Source of the DNA: Methylocystis sp. ATCC 49242
GTDB taxonomy: Bacteria > Pseudomonadota > Alphaproteobacteria > Rhizobiales > Beijerinckiaceae
Reading direction: 5' to 3'
NCBI RefSeq assembly: GCF_000188155.2
Contig: NZ_KE124774.1
Location: forward strand, 3,860,934-3,924,933
Length of the DNA: 64,000 bases
Positions 47,622 through 58,754 of this stretch are shown here, in pieces. The number at the start of each line of letters is the position of its first letter. The first letter of the stretch is position 1. The notes under the pieces were generated by a model. The model ran no database searches, was not told the origin of the DNA, and saw only the letters and a program-made list of their open reading frames with translations. Both the position numbers and the translations under genes were made by a program.

Positions 47622-49721
47622 ATGCATAGATTGAGCGTGGCTGTCGCCGCCTTCGCCGCCCTTGCTGCGATGGTCGGCGCGCACAAGGCCGACTCCGACC
47701 TCTTCGTGCTCGCCGTAGCCGCGGCGCTCTGCGCCTATACGACCTGGCGCGGCGTCGGCATGTCGAGCTTCATGAAAATCTTCGCCGGCATCTTCTCCAC
47801 CGAGACCGTGGTCTTCGGACTCGTGCGGCTGCTGCAGGGGGAAGGTCTGTGGCCCGCCGCGCTCGCGAGTTACGCGCCCCCGGAAAGCATGGCGCTTACC
47901 GTCGCCATCTTCTCGGTTGTCGTCTACGCCGTCTCGAACATCCCAGTCGTGCGCGAGATGACGCGCATCGCCGACCTCTATTTCGACTCGCACAATCGCG
48001 GCGAAGGCCGCATCTGGCCGTTCCCCCGCTTCGCGGCGCGGGAAAGCTCCATCGCCATTGCGATGATCGTGTTTCTCGTCCTGATCAACCAGGCCCAGGT
48101 CGGCATTTCCGTGCGCCTGTCCTTCTTCAACCGGGACTGGTTCAACGCGATCCAGGAGAAAAACGGGCCCGAATTCTGGCGTCAGCTGCTTTACGTCTTC
48201 ACGCCCTGGGCCTTCACCTATGTCGCGAGCGCCGTCATCGAATTCGTCGTGCAGTCGCTGCTCGTCATCCGCTGGCGCCGCTGGCTGACGGAGCATTATG
48301 TCGAGCGCTGGCTGGGAAGGCATACGCATTACGGCATGGCGCTTGCGGGCGGCGAGGCCGACAACCCCGACCAGCGCATCGCCGAGGACGTCAACCGTTT
48401 CATCAGCGGCGGCGAGGAGGGATACGGCATCTACTCCTATTCGATCCTGCTGATCTCAACCATCAGCTCGCTCGTGTCCTTCTCCTATGTGCTGTGGGAT
48501 CTCTCGGGCAACTATCCTTTGCCGGGAACGGATATCCATGTTCCGGGATTTCTGTTCTGGGTCGTCTTTCTTTATGCGGCGCTCGGCACGCTCATCACGC
48601 ATCTCATCGGCCGTTCGCTGACAGTTCTTTACTTCGACCGTCAGCGTCGCGAAGCTGATTTCCGCTTCTCGCTCGCCCGCCTGCGCGAGTATAGCGAGCA
48701 GATCGCCCTGCTTTCGGGCGAGACTGCAGAGCGCGGCACGCTCCTGCAGCGCTTCGGCGGCATCGTGTTCAACTATCTGGCGATCGTGCGCAAGCGCAAG
48801 GAGCTGATGGCCTTCACCGCCGCCTATGGCCAGCTTTCGCCGATCATCCCTTATGTCATCACCGCGCCCTTCTATTTCGCGGGCCGCATCCAGCTCGGCG
48901 TCATGACGCAGACGGCGAGCACATTCGGCCATGTGCAGGGCGCGCTGACCTTCTTCATCAGCTATTACACCTCGCTGGCGAATTTCAAATCCGTGCTCGA
49001 CCGTCTGTCTTCGTTCGACAGCGCGATCGACGCCGCGCAGGCGCAGGCCAACCGGACGAAGGTTCTTTCGCGCGGCGCCGCGCCGCAGCTCGAACTGAAG
49101 GATCTGACGCTGTCGCTTCCGGACGGGCGCAGGATCGTCCGCGCCGAGGAGCTGGCCTTCGCGCGCGGGCAATCCGTGCTGCTCACGGGCCCGTCAGGCT
49201 CCGGCAAGTCGACGCTGTTTCGCTCTATCGCCGGCATATGGCCGCATGCCGCGGGCCATATCATCCTGCCTCAGGGCGCGAGCGTGATGCTTGCGCCGCA
49301 GCGTCCCTACATTCCGATGGGCGCGCTCGCGCAGGCGATCGTCTATCCGGGGGAAAAGGCGGAATATTCGCGAGCCGACATCGAGGAAGCGTTGCGCGCG
49401 GCGCGTCTTGCGCCCTTCATCGACCGGCTCGACGAGGACAACAATTGGGGTCAGCGCCTGTCGGGCGGCGAGCAGCAGCGCGTCGCCATCGCGCGCGCGC
49501 TTCTCGCGAAGCCGGACTGGCTGTTCCTCGACGAAGCGACATCCGCGCTGGATGAAAAGCTCGAGGGCGATATTTACCGGATGCTTCGCGAGCGCGTGCC
49601 GAACACGACGATCATCTCGATCGGCCATCGTTCGACGCTGCTCGATTACCACGAGAGGCATATCGCCATGGAGCCCGGCGCCGACGGCGTGTTCGCGCCA
49701 AGCGACAAGGTTCTCGCGTGA
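47622..49721 (+). CDS. SbmA/BacA-related ABC transporter, fused permease and ATPase
   Basis: ABC transporter of 699 residues with permease and ATPase in one chain; the permease is of the type related to SbmA/BacA and mammalian ABCD proteins (peptide, cobalamin or very-long-chain acyl transport). Six to eight helices occupy residues about 1-420, with [18 protein letters not shown]-like blocks ([13 protein letters not shown]) and EHYVERWL. The ATPase half has Walker [10 protein letters not shown], signature [15 protein letters not shown] and Walker [14 protein letters not shown]. Start at 47622 follows AAAGGA. The rlmE start overlaps its stop. Confidence 0.92.
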   Translation: MHRLSVAVAAFAALAAMVGAHKADSDLFVLAVAAALCAYTTWRGVGMSSFMKIFAGIFSTETVVFGLVRLLQGEGLWPAALASYAPPESMALTVAIFSVVVYAVSNIPVVREMTRIADLYFDSHNRGEGRIWPFPRFAARESSIAIAMIVFLVLINQAQVGISVRLSFFNRDWFNAIQEKNGPEFWRQLLYVFTPWAFTYVASAVIEFVVQSLLVIRWRRWLTEHYVERWLGRHTHYGMALAGGEADNPDQRIAEDVNRFISGGEEGYGIYSYSILLISTISSLVSFSYVLWDLSGNYPLPGTDIHVPGFLFWVVFLYAALGTLITHLIGRSLTVLYFDRQRREADFRFSLARLREYSEQIALLSGETAERGTLLQRFGGIVFNYLAIVRKRKELMAFTAAYGQLSPIIPYVITAPFYFAGRIQLGVMTQTASTFGHVQGALTFFISYYTSLANFKSVLDRLSSFDSAIDAAQAQANRTKVLSRGAAPQLELKDLTLSLPDGRRIVRAEELAFARGQSVLLTGPSGSGKSTLFRSIAGIWPHAAGHIILPQGASVMLAPQRPYIPMGALAQAIVYPGEKAEYSRADIEEALRAARLAPFIDRLDEDNNWGQRLSGGEQQRVAIARALLAKPDWLFLDEATSALDEKLEGDIYRMLRERVPNTTIISIGHRSTLLDYHERHIAMEPGADGVFAPSDKVLA

Positions 49722-50446
49722 GCGGCGGCGACAAGATCTCCGGGCGAGAGGGCGGCCGCTCGCTCAAGACGCGCGTGAAGACTGCGCGCAAGCGTTCACT
49801 GTCCTCGACGCTGTGGCTCGAGCGGCAGCTCAACGATCCATATGTCGCGCGCGCGAAGCGCGAGGGTTACCGCTCGCGCGCGGCGTACAAGCTGATCGAG
49901 ATGGACGACCGCTATCACCTGTTCAAACCGGGCGGCCGCATCGTTGATCTCGGCGCCGCTCCGGGCGGCTGGTCGCAGGTCGCCGCCGACCGTGTGAAGG
50001 CGAAGGACGGCAGGGGAAAAGTCGTCGGGGTCGATCTTCTCGACATGGAGCCGATCACGGGCGTCACATTCGCTGTGAAGGATTTCAACGACGACGATGC
50101 GCCCGATTTCGTCAAGGCGATGCTGGGCGGCGAGGCGGACGGCGTGATGTCGGACATGGCGGCCAACGCCACGGGACACAAGCAGACCGACCATCTGCGC
50201 ATCGTCGCGCTGGCGGAGCTTGCCGCCGAGTTCGCCATGGACGTGCTCGCGGCCGGCGGCTTCTTCGTCGCCAAGGTCTTGCAGGGCGGAACGGAAGGTC
50301 AGCTGCTGACGCGGCTGAAACGCGATTTCGCAACCGTGCGTCATGTGAAGCCGGCGGCAAGCCGAGCGGACTCGGCCGAGCTTTACGTGCTGGCGACGGG
50401 ATTTCGCGGGCGGCGGGACGTGAGCGAACGATCCGGACGGGAATAA
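49718..50446 (+). CDS. rlmE: 23S rRNA (uridine2552-2'-O)-methyltransferase
   Basis: SAM-dependent 2'-O-methylation of 23S rRNA U2552 late in large-subunit assembly. The K-D-K-E tetrad is intact: [31 protein letters not shown] and [10 protein letters not shown]. Motif I is [16 protein letters not shown] basic N-terminal stretch ([11 protein letters not shown]) is usual in alphaproteobacterial RlmE. GTG at 49718 overlaps the transporter stop (GTGA), indicating translational coupling. 242 residues. Confidence 0.95.
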   Translation: MSGGDKISGREGGRSLKTRVKTARKRSLSSTLWLERQLNDPYVARAKREGYRSRAAYKLIEMDDRYHLFKPGGRIVDLGAAPGGWSQVAADRVKAKDGRGKVVGVDLLDMEPITGVTFAVKDFNDDDAPDFVKAMLGGEADGVMSDMAANATGHKQTDHLRIVALAELAAEFAMDVLAAGGFFVAKVLQGGTEGQLLTRLKRDFATVRHVKPAASRADSAELYVLATGFRGRRDVSERSGRE

Positions 50447-50557
50447 ATCGAGCCGTCAGGAATCTTGACGCGCTATCGCCACGCGATATTTCCATAACTG
50501 GATGCAGCTATTTTCTTATGAGAGACGCCGTTCGCCGCTCGGCGAGGGAGGCGTTCG

Positions 50558-52909
50558 ATGCCGAATTTTGCAAGTTATATTTTTTGTTTTCGTCGATCGC
50601 GTCGGCCCGTTCTGATCACGGCGCTGTTTTTGCTCGCATGCGACATGCTGACTCCCGTGAAATCAGCGGTCGTCAGCCCGCGTGACAGCGGCTCTGCTTC
50701 CGTACAGGAGCAGCCTGTCCCGGTAAAAACCAAATATTGTTCCGACCGCGGCAAAGGCTTGGTCCAGGTAGATTTCACCGAAAGCTACGGAGAAGTGTGC
50801 GAGGCGCCGGGCGAGACCATGCTGGCGCGCGTCGCCGTCTGTATGGCGCGCGGAATGGAGGCGGTGCTCGTTCCGGATCTCAATGGCGTCGTCTGCGCCG
50901 CCGCGTCGCGGGGCGGCTTCTTTCTCGAATCGACAGTTGCAGGGAAACCGCGTTACGAAGCGCCAAAATATGTGAAGGCCGCACAGATTTGCGCCGATGC
51001 CCAAACATCCGACAGGCGGGTTCTGCCCAGGGGGTTCGTCAAGGATCTGGTCCGCGAGACGAAAGACAAGGTCGATCCCAAAGGAATAAGGCTGATCGGC
51101 GCGATTTTTTGTGAAGGCCTAGATTTGTCTGGCCTGGATATTCCATACACGCTCGCCTTGGACCGTTCGACTTTCAGATGCGGCAAATCCACCGAGTGCA
51201 GGCGCTCGCCCGTCGAGGTCAGAAATTTTCGTACGAAAGGCGACTTTTCTCTCGATACCGTTCTCTCCTATGAAAGAATTCTGATTACCAGAGCCGAAAT
51301 TTCGGGTTCATTGTGGATGGAATTTGCCTATGCGCAGAAACTTGTCATTTCAGATACGACGGTAAAGGGCTCGCTCAGACTGAAAGGCTCTCTCTATCGT
51401 GAAGAACTGAACATCGAGAACGTGGCCATATCAGGCGACGTCGATTTGTCTGCAAGCTTCTTTTCCAACGTGTCGCTGCTGAAGAACCAAATTGATGGCG
51501 CGCTGGACCTGACCCAAAGCCAGGCGCGCTGCAGCTTCGATATTCGAAAGAACGAAATTGCCGATATTGTCGGAGTGGAATTTGGTTTCGGCAGCGTAAA
51601 ATCCCCTTCTTCATTTCAAAAAAAGGACGATGCGGTTTACGGCTTCAAGGACCATGAAACAGAGCCCATCGGCGCCGCCGGCGACGAGAACGCTTTTGAA
51701 AGATACGCCAATTCCGGAGAGGTCATCAGCAAGAATGAAATGCGCCACACGCCCTGCAAGGCGTATCGGGCTATCGTTCCCGGCGTCCTCGTTTTCATAA
51801 ATAATCATGTGAAATATTCGATGTGTCTGAGGGATTTCAGATGGCTCTCCGACTATGCCGGTCGTCCGCGAGACAGCATCATTTATCTGAACGAGGATGT
51901 CGTCGACGGAGCCGCCTGGCTGGATCTCGACAAGACGCTGGAGGCTTCGACAGGCGCGGGCGTTGCCGACGAGGGCAAGCCAATATTGAGCATCTTCAAT
52001 TTTCGGACCGGAACGCTGGTTCTGGATTTTGGAGTCGCAACCAGGAATGTCGTGGTCAAGGTCAATGGTCTGCACTTTCAGCGCGTTTACAGCGCGAAAG
52101 ATCGTTGCGAGACGGCCTTGTCGCCGCGCTCGAGCGCTCGTCAATCCCTGACGACGCCGACTGCCGGCGGCAAACCGCTTTTCCCGCCCGATCTGCATCT
52201 TCCCGACGCCGAAGATGTGACAGCCTGGGTGACAAAGAACGAGTTCATCGGCACCCAGCCGTTTCAGGAATTCGTGGCCGTTTTTGAAAAAGCCGGCGAT
52301 CTCAACGGCGCCCGCGACCTCAAGATCAAAGGTGAGACCGCAGCGGTGAAAGCCAATCTTTGCATGAGCTGGGGCGTTCATTGTGATGGGGTTGGACGAC
52401 AAGTCGGCGATGCGACGCAAAACGCCGAAACCAACATCCTGCGTCGTATCGAAGGGAGGTTTGTCTCGATCGTGCAATACGCCCTCTGGTGGCTGGCGGA
52501 TCACGGCTATAGACCAGAGAGGGTCATCTGGTTCGTTGCGCTCGCGCTCCTCCTCTTCTGGCTTTTCATTCAGACCGTGCTTGGAATTGTGGGCTACAGC
52601 GTCGATGGCGAAACGGACCCTGCCGCGCCACGCCGGATCAAGGCGATCAGCTTCATCTTTCTTTTCGACAAGCTCGTGCCCGCATACAGGATCAGGGAGG
52701 AGCACTCGAAGCCGCTAATATTTTATGTTCTTCCCACCAGCGAGTACGAAAAGACATATCCCTTCCGCAGATTTTTGAGGGAATGGAGCGTCACGGAAGC
52801 CAGCGAGAAACAGCGGCGCCAGATCGAACTTTCTTTTGACTGGCTCAGATTCCTCGGCCTTATCTTCGCGATCTTCCTCGTTGCTGCGATAAGCAGGCTG
52901 GTGCGGTGA
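50558..52909 (+). CDS. Envelope protein with beta-solenoid-like middle and C-terminal helices
   Basis: A 783-residue protein of unknown family. The start has a basic hydrophobic signal (RRSRRPVLITALFLLAC) with a lipobox-like LLAC followed by Asp, so lipidation is possible. The central region (about residues 190-350) is a repeat of short beta strands such as KGDFSLDTVLSYERILI, ISGSLWMEFAYA, VKGSLRLKGSLY, ISGDVDLSASFF, which suggests a right-handed beta-helix of pentapeptide or similar type. Residues near 660-690 (VIWFVALALLLFWLFIQTV) and the last 20 (LGLIFAIFLVAAIS) are membrane helices. GC is below its neighbours. It may be a membrane-tethered scaffold or a horizontally acquired element; function unknown. 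Confidence 0.7.
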   Translation: MPNFASYIFCFRRSRRPVLITALFLLACDMLTPVKSAVVSPRDSGSASVQEQPVPVKTKYCSDRGKGLVQVDFTESYGEVCEAPGETMLARVAVCMARGMEAVLVPDLNGVVCAAASRGGFFLESTVAGKPRYEAPKYVKAAQICADAQTSDRRVLPRGFVKDLVRETKDKVDPKGIRLIGAIFCEGLDLSGLDIPYTLALDRSTFRCGKSTECRRSPVEVRNFRTKGDFSLDTVLSYERILITRAEISGSLWMEFAYAQKLVISDTTVKGSLRLKGSLYREELNIENVAISGDVDLSASFFSNVSLLKNQIDGALDLTQSQARCSFDIRKNEIADIVGVEFGFGSVKSPSSFQKKDDAVYGFKDHETEPIGAAGDENAFERYANSGEVISKNEMRHTPCKAYRAIVPGVLVFINNHVKYSMCLRDFRWLSDYAGRPRDSIIYLNEDVVDGAAWLDLDKTLEASTGAGVADEGKPILSIFNFRTGTLVLDFGVATRNVVVKVNGLHFQRVYSAKDRCETALSPRSSARQSLTTPTAGGKPLFPPDLHLPDAEDVTAWVTKNEFIGTQPFQEFVAVFEKAGDLNGARDLKIKGETAAVKANLCMSWGVHCDGVGRQVGDATQNAETNILRRIEGRFVSIVQYALWWLADHGYRPERVIWFVALALLLFWLFIQTVLGIVGYSVDGETDPAAPRRIKAISFIFLFDKLVPAYRIREEHSKPLIFYVLPTSEYEKTYPFRRFLREWSVTEASEKQRRQIELSFDWLRFLGLIFAIFLVAAISRLVR

Positions 52910-52923
52910 GGGTTCACAGACGT

Positions 52924-54330
52924 TCATGATCGCGGGGGCGCGAGAGGCCGAGTGCGCCCCACCAGCTCGTCGCCTGCATCGGGCGCGAGGCGCCAGAAAA
53001 GGGCCGCCGATAGCGCGGAAATTGTCGCGACTACGTAAAACGCCGGCGCGAAATCTTCCGCGCGCAATGCGCCGCCGCCATCCAGCGCGCGAGACGCTTC
53101 AAGGGCGGCGGCGCCGATCGCGACGCCGGTGGAGAGCGACAATTGCTGGCCGACCGCGGTGAAGCTCGTCGCATTGCTCATCGATTCCTGGCTGATGTCC
53201 GCATAGCCGATGGCGTTGAGCGCAGTGAATTGCAGCGAACGATAGAAGCCGCCGACGAGCAGCACGGACATGATGAGCCAATGCGGCGTCGCCGCCGTGA
53301 AACAGGCGTTGACGACGAGAAAGGTCGACGAGATCACCGCATTGACGATCAATACGCGGCGAAACCCGAAACGCTTCAGTATCGGCTGCGCCGTCGTCTT
53401 CATCGCCATGGCGCCCGCCGCCGCAACAAAGGTCAGCAGGCCGGACTGATAGGCGGAGAGATTGAAGCCGGCCTGCAGCATCAGCGGCAGCAGGAAGGGC
53501 AGGGCGCCGAGTCCGATGCGAAACAGAAACCCGCCATAGATCGCCGCCGCAAATGTGGGGATGCGAAGGAGCCGCAAATCGATGATCGGATGCTCGGCGC
53601 GCCGGGCATGCCGGACATAGGCGAGCAGGGCGGTTGCGCCGATGGCGATGACCAGCGCCGCGACGGGCGCCGGCGCGAAGCCGCGTCCCGCGATGGTGAA
53701 TCCGAACACGAGACACGACAGGCCGACGCCCGACAGCACCGCGCCTTCCAGATCGAGCGGGCGCACGTTCTCCTCAAAAAGATCGGGTATGAAACGCGTC
53801 ACGAGCGCCACGCCGAGAAGGCCGATCGGCACATTGATCCAGAAGATGTAGCGCCAGTGCAGATAGGTCGCGATGAAGCCGCCGAACGGCGGGCCGATCA
53901 GCGGCCCGATGAGCGCGGGGATGGTGAGCCAGGCCATGGCGCGCACGAGCTCATGACGCGGCGCCGTTCGCAGCAGCACGAGTCGTCCCACCGGCACCAT
54001 CATCGCGCCGCCAAGCCCCTGCACGACGCGCGCAGCGACAATCGTCGCGAGCGAACCGGAGAAGCCGCAAAGGATCGAACCCAGTGTGAAGACGACGATC
54101 GCCGCGCGAAAAATGCGGCGTGCGCCGAACTTGTCCGCGGCCCAGCCCGAGAGGGGGATGAAGACCGCGAGCGAGAGCAGATAGGAGGTCAGCGCGAGTT
54201 TAAGCGCAACCGGGTCTTCATGGAGGTCCGCCGCCATCGCGGGCAACGCCGTCGCCAGCACGGAGCCGTCGAGCTGCTCCATGAACAGCGCGGTGGCGAC
54301 GATGAGCGGCGTGACGAGGAAGGAAGACAA
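52924..54330 (-). CDS. MFS drug exporter, DHA2 family
   Basis: Major-facilitator proton antiporter of the EmrB/QacA (DHA2) type, 468 residues with about 14 hydrophobic segments. Features include LDGSVLATALPAM near helix 1 (motif D1-like), GWAADKFGARRIFRAA (motif A) and RVVQGLGGAMMVPVGRL (motif B/C region). Substrate unknown. It converges on the 783-residue protein gene, 14 bp apart. radC lies 50 bp upstream on the same strand. Confidence 0.9.
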   Translation of the reverse strand: MSSFLVTPLIVATALFMEQLDGSVLATALPAMAADLHEDPVALKLALTSYLLSLAVFIPLSGWAADKFGARRIFRAAIVVFTLGSILCGFSGSLATIVAARVVQGLGGAMMVPVGRLVLLRTAPRHELVRAMAWLTIPALIGPLIGPPFGGFIATYLHWRYIFWINVPIGLLGVALVTRFIPDLFEENVRPLDLEGAVLSGVGLSCLVFGFTIAGRGFAPAPVAALVIAIGATALLAYVRHARRAEHPIIDLRLLRIPTFAAAIYGGFLFRIGLGALPFLLPLMLQAGFNLSAYQSGLLTFVAAAGAMAMKTTAQPILKRFGFRRVLIVNAVISSTFLVVNACFTAATPHWLIMSVLLVGGFYRSLQFTALNAIGYADISQESMSNATSFTAVGQQLSLSTGVAIGAAALEASRALDGGGALRAEDFAPAFYVVATISALSAALFWRLAPDAGDELVGRTRPLAPPRS

Positions 54331-54379
54331 GGGCGCTGTTTCGCGATCGGACAGTGAAGACGACGCCCGTCTTACCGCA

Positions 54380-55114
54380 TCAGATGAGCTTCAGCCCGCG
54401 AAAACTGGCCTGCCCGTTCCGGCCGACGATGAGATGATCATGGACGGCGATGCCGAAAGGCTGGGCGATCGCGATGATGTCCTTGGTCATGCGGATGTCG
54501 GCGGCCGAGGGCGTCGGGTCGCCCGAGGGGTGGTTGTGCGCGAGGATCAGCGCGCTCGCGCCGAGCTCCAGGGCGCGGCGAACCACCTCGCGCGGGTAGA
54601 CGGGGGTGTGGTCGATCGTGCCGACGCCCTGAACCTCGTCGGCGATGAGCGCGTTGCGCTTGTCGAGAAAAAGGATGCGAAATTCCTCGCGCTCCGCATA
54701 GGCCATCGCCGTGCGGCAATAGTCCATCACATCCATGAAGGATGAGAGCACGGTGCGTTTTTCCAGCTTGCCGCGCGCAAGCCGCCTCGCGGCGGCCTCG
54801 ACTAGCTTGAGCTCCACGATCGCAGCCTCGCCCAGCCCGTCGATCTCCCGCAGGCGCTCGGGCCGCGCGGCGACCGCCTCCGCGAAGGAGCCGAAGCGGT
54901 CGATCAGCGCCTTGGCGAGCGGCTTGACGTCGCGCCGCAGGATGGCGCGAAACAGCAGCAGCTCCATCAGCTCGTAGTCGGCGAGCGCGTTTTCGCCGGC
55001 CGCCATGAAGCGGTCGCGCAGCCGTTGCCGATGGCCATGATAGTGGATCGACTCTTCGCGCAGCCCGCTCGGCGTAGGGCCGTTCCGCTTTCTTGTCCGT
55101 CCCTCCGACGTCAT
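54380..55114 (-). CDS. radC: RadC-family JAB-domain protein
   Basis: DUF2466/RadC protein, 244 residues, role in repair uncertain. N-terminal helix-hairpin-helix-like part has [12 protein letters not shown]; the C-terminal JAB metalloprotease-like domain has [12 protein letters not shown] and the metal motif [16 protein letters not shown] (HxHPSGDP..S..D). The start overlaps the map stop by 4 bp, so the two are coupled, a common order in Alphaproteobacteria. Confidence 0.94.
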   Translation of the reverse strand: MTSEGRTRKRNGPTPSGLREESIHYHGHRQRLRDRFMAAGENALADYELMELLLFRAILRRDVKPLAKALIDRFGSFAEAVAARPERLREIDGLGEAAIVELKLVEAAARRLARGKLEKRTVLSSFMDVMDYCRTAMAYAEREEFRILFLDKRNALIADEVQGVGTIDHTPVYPREVVRRALELGASALILAHNHPSGDPTPSAADIRMTKDIIAIAQPFGIAVHDHLIVGRNGQASFRGLKLI

Positions 55115-55950
55115 GCGTCCGTGCGCGGCGCGCCGGCGGGATTGTCCAGCCCCAGCGGGGAGAGCGTGAAGATTTCCGCGCCGGTCTCGGTGACGCCGAT
55201 CGAATGCTCGAACTGGGCCGACAGCGAGCGGTCGCGGGTCACGGCGGTCCAGCCGTCGGAGAGAATTTTCACCTGCGGGCGGCCGAGGTTGATCATCGGC
55301 TCGATGGTGAAGAACATGCCGGGCCGCAGCTCCACGCCCTGACCCTTCACCCCGTAATGCAGGATGTTGGGCTCGTCGTGGAAGACGCGGCCGAGACCGT
55401 GGCCGCAGAAGTCCCGAACGACCGAACAGCGTTCGGCCTCCGCATATTGCTGGATGGCCGCGCCGATGTCGCCGGTGGTCGCGCCGGGCTTCACCGCGGC
55501 GATGCCGCGCAAAAGCGATTCATAGGTCACGTCGATCAGCCGCTGCGCCTTGCGGGGTATTTCCCCGACCGCGAACATGCGGCTCGCGTCGCCATGCCAT
55601 TCGTCGAGAATGAAGGTCACGTCGATATTGACGATGTCCCCCTCGCGCAGCGCCTTGTTGTCCGGCACGCCGTGGCAGACGACGTGATTGATCGAGGTGC
55701 AGATCGACTTGCGATAGCCGCGATAGTCGAGGGGGGCCGGATAGGCGCCGTGAGACAAGGCGAAGTCGAAGACGAGGTCGTCGAGCGCCTGCGTCGTCAC
55801 GCCGGGCTTCACATGCGGGACGAGCATGTCGAGCGCCTCGGCCGTCAGGCGGCCGACCCGGCGCATGCCCTCGAAATCCTCCGGGCCGTGCAGCTTGATC
55901 TGCCCGCTCTTGCGGCCGGCGGGGGCGAGGTGTGACTCGATAAAGGTCAT
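55111..55950 (-). CDS. map: Methionine aminopeptidase, type I
   Basis: Removes the initiator methionine. 279 residues in the M24A pita-bread fold: [19 protein letters not shown] holds the two metal-binding aspartates (D in NIDVT and D in GDASR), [13 protein letters not shown] the histidine, TIEPMINLG the first glutamate. [11 protein letters not shown] carries the conserved substrate histidine. Overlaps radC by 4 bp. Confidence 0.96.
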   Translation of the reverse strand: MTFIESHLAPAGRKSGQIKLHGPEDFEGMRRVGRLTAEALDMLVPHVKPGVTTQALDDLVFDFALSHGAYPAPLDYRGYRKSICTSINHVVCHGVPDNKALREGDIVNIDVTFILDEWHGDASRMFAVGEIPRKAQRLIDVTYESLLRGIAAVKPGATTGDIGAAIQQYAEAERCSVVRDFCGHGLGRVFHDEPNILHYGVKGQGVELRPGMFFTIEPMINLGRPQVKILSDGWTAVTRDRSLSAQFEHSIGVTETGAEIFTLSPLGLDNPAGAPRTDA

Positions 55951-56151
55951 GAGGGCGTCTGTGGTTCCGTCGAGAGTGCTGATTTAATCAACAAGGTAAT
56001 GGTTCGGCCGGCCAAAGCAAGCCGGGGGCGGGGCCTCGCGCGACTTTCGCACATCCCGCGGCAACACGCGCCATGGCGCGACTGGCGCGACTCTTGTATA
56101 TGAAATGGGCGGAGCCTGGCGCCGCCGGATTCGGCGCGCCTTCAAAATTCG

Positions 56152-57267
56152 ATGAAAGCCGACGTGCAGAAGAAGCGCATCGACTCGATAGATTTCTGGC
56201 GCGGCGTCGTCCTCGCCGTAATCCTGGTCAATCACATCCCCGGAAATGTGCTGGGCGCCTTCACGCCGCGCAATTTCAATTTTTCCGACGCGGCGGAGGT
56301 TTTCGTCTTCCTCTCCGGCGTTTCGGTCCAGCTCGCCTATGGCGAAAAGTTCAGGCGCAGTCCCGGCGTCGCCGCGGCGGCGTCGCTCGTGCGCCGCGCC
56401 GCGCGGCTCTATGGAGCGCATCTGATGCTGACCGCGGCGGCGCTGGCCCTCTTCTGGGTGGCGAAGGATTACACGCCATACGACCTGTTGCTCAGCGAGC
56501 GGGGCCGCGCTACGCCGTTCCTCGATCCGGCCCGCGGCGTCGTTGGCATTCTCGCGCTCAGCCATCAGGTCGCCTATTTCAATATCCTCCCGCTCTACAT
56601 CGTCCTCATGGCGGCGGCGCCGCTGCTGCTCGCCCTGACGCTGCGCGGCCGTTTCGCCATGCTGGCGGCGTCTGTGGCGCTTTACGCCGGCGCACGCATG
56701 GCGGGCGTAAATCTGCCCTCATGGCCGGAGCCGGGCGGCTGGTATTTCAATCCGTTCACCTGGCAGCTGATGTTCGCTCTGGGGATTTTCTGCGGGGGCG
56801 CGCTGCAAGATAAAGGCGTGCCCTATCACCCCGTCGCCTATCATTTTTCGGTGGCTTTCACTTTCATCGGCGCCATGGTCGTTTCCAATGTTCTCGGCCT
56901 CGCGCCGGGCCTCGTTGAAGAGGCGGGCCTTTATCTGGACTGGGACAAGACCGACCTCGGCGTCGTGCGAATCATCGATTTTCTGACGCTCGCCTACATG
57001 ATCCACTTCTCGAACCTGACGGCGCGCATCAGGGCGACGCGAGCCTTCAGCTTCTTCAGCCTGATGGGGAGAAACGCGCTGCCGATCTTCTGCGTCGGCA
57101 GTCTGATGAGCGCTGTGGGGCAGATGCTTCGTGATTCGAGCTTGGCGTCGCCGGTTCTCGACGTCCTTTATGTCGGCGCCTCGCTTGCGCTGCTGCACCG
57201 CCTCGCCGGTCACATCGACCGTGATCGGCCTGTGCTCCTCCTTCCCTATAGCCAGCCCGCCGAGTGA
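56152..57267 (+). CDS. opgC: OpgC-like glucan succinyltransferase (membrane acyltransferase)
   Basis: Ten-helix membrane protein of the OpgC family, which adds succinyl groups to periplasmic glucans. The 371-residue protein starts with a cytoplasmic KKRIDSIDFWRGVVLAVILVNH, with the acyltransferase-like DFWRG and H, then NFNFSDAAEVFVFLSGVS, typical of OpgC. Helices recur through to the C-terminus. It is divergent from map with a 200-bp spacer. Connects by function to the OpgG/OpgD at 9632, far away. Confidence 0.85.
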   Translation: MKADVQKKRIDSIDFWRGVVLAVILVNHIPGNVLGAFTPRNFNFSDAAEVFVFLSGVSVQLAYGEKFRRSPGVAAAASLVRRAARLYGAHLMLTAAALALFWVAKDYTPYDLLLSERGRATPFLDPARGVVGILALSHQVAYFNILPLYIVLMAAAPLLLALTLRGRFAMLAASVALYAGARMAGVNLPSWPEPGGWYFNPFTWQLMFALGIFCGGALQDKGVPYHPVAYHFSVAFTFIGAMVVSNVLGLAPGLVEEAGLYLDWDKTDLGVVRIIDFLTLAYMIHFSNLTARIRATRAFSFFSLMGRNALPIFCVGSLMSAVGQMLRDSSLASPVLDVLYVGASLALLHRLAGHIDRDRPVLLLPYSQPAE

Positions 57268-57371
57268 GGCTCCGGGGCCGGGCCTGCGCTGGCCCATGCC
57301 GGAAGATGTCCTGTGAGGCTTGGCGTTCGTCCGCGCGCCCGCCATAATTGACTCTCCAGGGAGGCGGGCGA

Positions 57372-58136
57372 ATGGAAGACCCCAAAAAGGGCGAGGCGCC
57401 GGCGACGGCGGCGGTTCTTGTCATCGGCGACGAGATTCTGTCGGGCCGCACACAGGATGTAAACACTCGCTATATCGCCAATTATCTCGGCGAGATCGGC
57501 GTCGATCTGAAAGAAGCGCGCATCGTGCCGGACGACGAGGCGGCGATCGTCGCCGCGGTCAATGAACTGCGCGCGCGCTACACTTACCTGCTCACCACTG
57601 GCGGCATCGGCCCGACGCATGACGACATCACCGCGGATGCGGTGGCGAAGGCCTTCGGGGTCGAGATCGGCGAAGATCCCCGCGCCATTTCACTGTTGCG
57701 GGAGCGCTTTTCGGAGGAAGAGCTCAATCCCGCCCGCCGGCGCATGGCGCGGATACCAAAGGGGGCGGAACTCGTCCTCAACGCCATCTCCAAGGCGCCC
57801 GGCTTCTGGATCGGCAATGTGATCGTCATGGCCGGCGTGCCGGTCATCATGCAGGCGATGATGGACACGGTCGGGCCGCAGCTCAAATCCGGCGCGCGCA
57901 TATTGGTCGAGACGGTCGCGGCGGGCGCGATTCCGGAGGGCAGCTACGCTGCGCGACTGGAGGAAATCGCCCGCGGGCGTCAGGGTGTCAGCGTCGGCTC
58001 CTATCCGTCCTTCACCAGCGCCGGCGTCCGCAACCAGATCGTGCTGCGCAGCCGCGACAAGGACGCGCTGGCCCAGGCCACCGAGGATGTGCGCAGGCTC
58101 CTGGCCGAATTGGCCGACCAGGACGGGCGGCGTTGA
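57372..58136 (+). CDS. Molybdopterin-binding-domain protein, CinA N-terminal type
   Basis: A 254-residue protein with a single MoaB/Mog-like domain, as the N-terminal half of Cin[45 protein letters not shown] (parts: [22 protein letters not shown]) are diagnostic. The C-terminal amidase of full CinA is absent. The ATG at 57372 is preceded by AGGGAGG; an upstream TTG at 57348 lies inside the site. Role (nucleotide-pool cleaning or cofactor processing) is uncertain. gpt follows 26 bp downstream. Confidence 0.9.
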   Translation: MEDPKKGEAPATAAVLVIGDEILSGRTQDVNTRYIANYLGEIGVDLKEARIVPDDEAAIVAAVNELRARYTYLLTTGGIGPTHDDITADAVAKAFGVEIGEDPRAISLLRERFSEEELNPARRRMARIPKGAELVLNAISKAPGFWIGNVIVMAGVPVIMQAMMDTVGPQLKSGARILVETVAAGAIPEGSYAARLEEIARGRQGVSVGSYPSFTSAGVRNQIVLRSRDKDALAQATEDVRRLLAELADQDGRR

Positions 58137-58162
58137 CGACGACTGAAAGGAGCGAGGCTCAC

Positions 58163-58672
58163 ATGCATGGCGCCGGCAAGTCTTTCCCCGTCTCCTGGGA
58201 CATGTTTCATCGCGACGCTCGCGCGCTCGCCTGGCGACTCGCCTCGATCGGCGGCTTTTCGGCGATCGTCGCGGTGACGCGCGGCGGGCTCGTCCCGGCT
58301 GGCATCGTCGCGCGCGAACTCGGGATCCGCGTCATCGAGACCGTGTGCGTCGCGAGTTATCACGAGGAGACGGAGCGGGACACGATAGAGGTGCTCAAGC
58401 CCCTGACGGAAACGATTCTCGAGCGCCCGAGCGCGGAAGTGCTGATCATCGACGATCTCGTCGACACCGGCGCCACGGCCAGGGCCGTGCGTAACATGCT
58501 TCCCAGGGCGCATTTCGCCACCGTCTACGCCAAACCGCAGGGCCTGCCGATGGTCGACACGTTCGTCACCGAGGTCTCGCAGGACACCTGGATCTATTTC
58601 CCGTGGGACACGGGGCTCAGCTTTCAGGCTCCGATTCAGAAAACGCAGGGGAGACCGACGCGGCGAGGGTAA
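58163..58672 (+). CDS. gpt: Xanthine(-guanine) phosphoribosyltransferase
   Basis: Salvages xanthine and guanine with PRPP. 169 residues; the PRPP-binding loop [14 protein letters not shown] is clear, preceded by [17 protein letters not shown] and the SYHEET loop. [10 protein letters not shown] at the end is typical of Gpt. ATG at 58163 has AAAGGAGCGAGG upstream; the TTG at 58133 overlaps the previous stop and is not favoured. Confidence 0.95.
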   Translation: MHGAGKSFPVSWDMFHRDARALAWRLASIGGFSAIVAVTRGGLVPAGIVARELGIRVIETVCVASYHEETERDTIEVLKPLTETILERPSAEVLIIDDLVDTGATARAVRNMLPRAHFATVYAKPQGLPMVDTFVTEVSQDTWIYFPWDTGLSFQAPIQKTQGRPTRRG

Positions 58673-58754
58673 AAACCCGCTTGTCGCGGCCGCGGAGCGC
58701 GCCCTATAACGGGCCGCGGCGTGATCCCGGAAATCGGATCATGCGTCATGCCGT

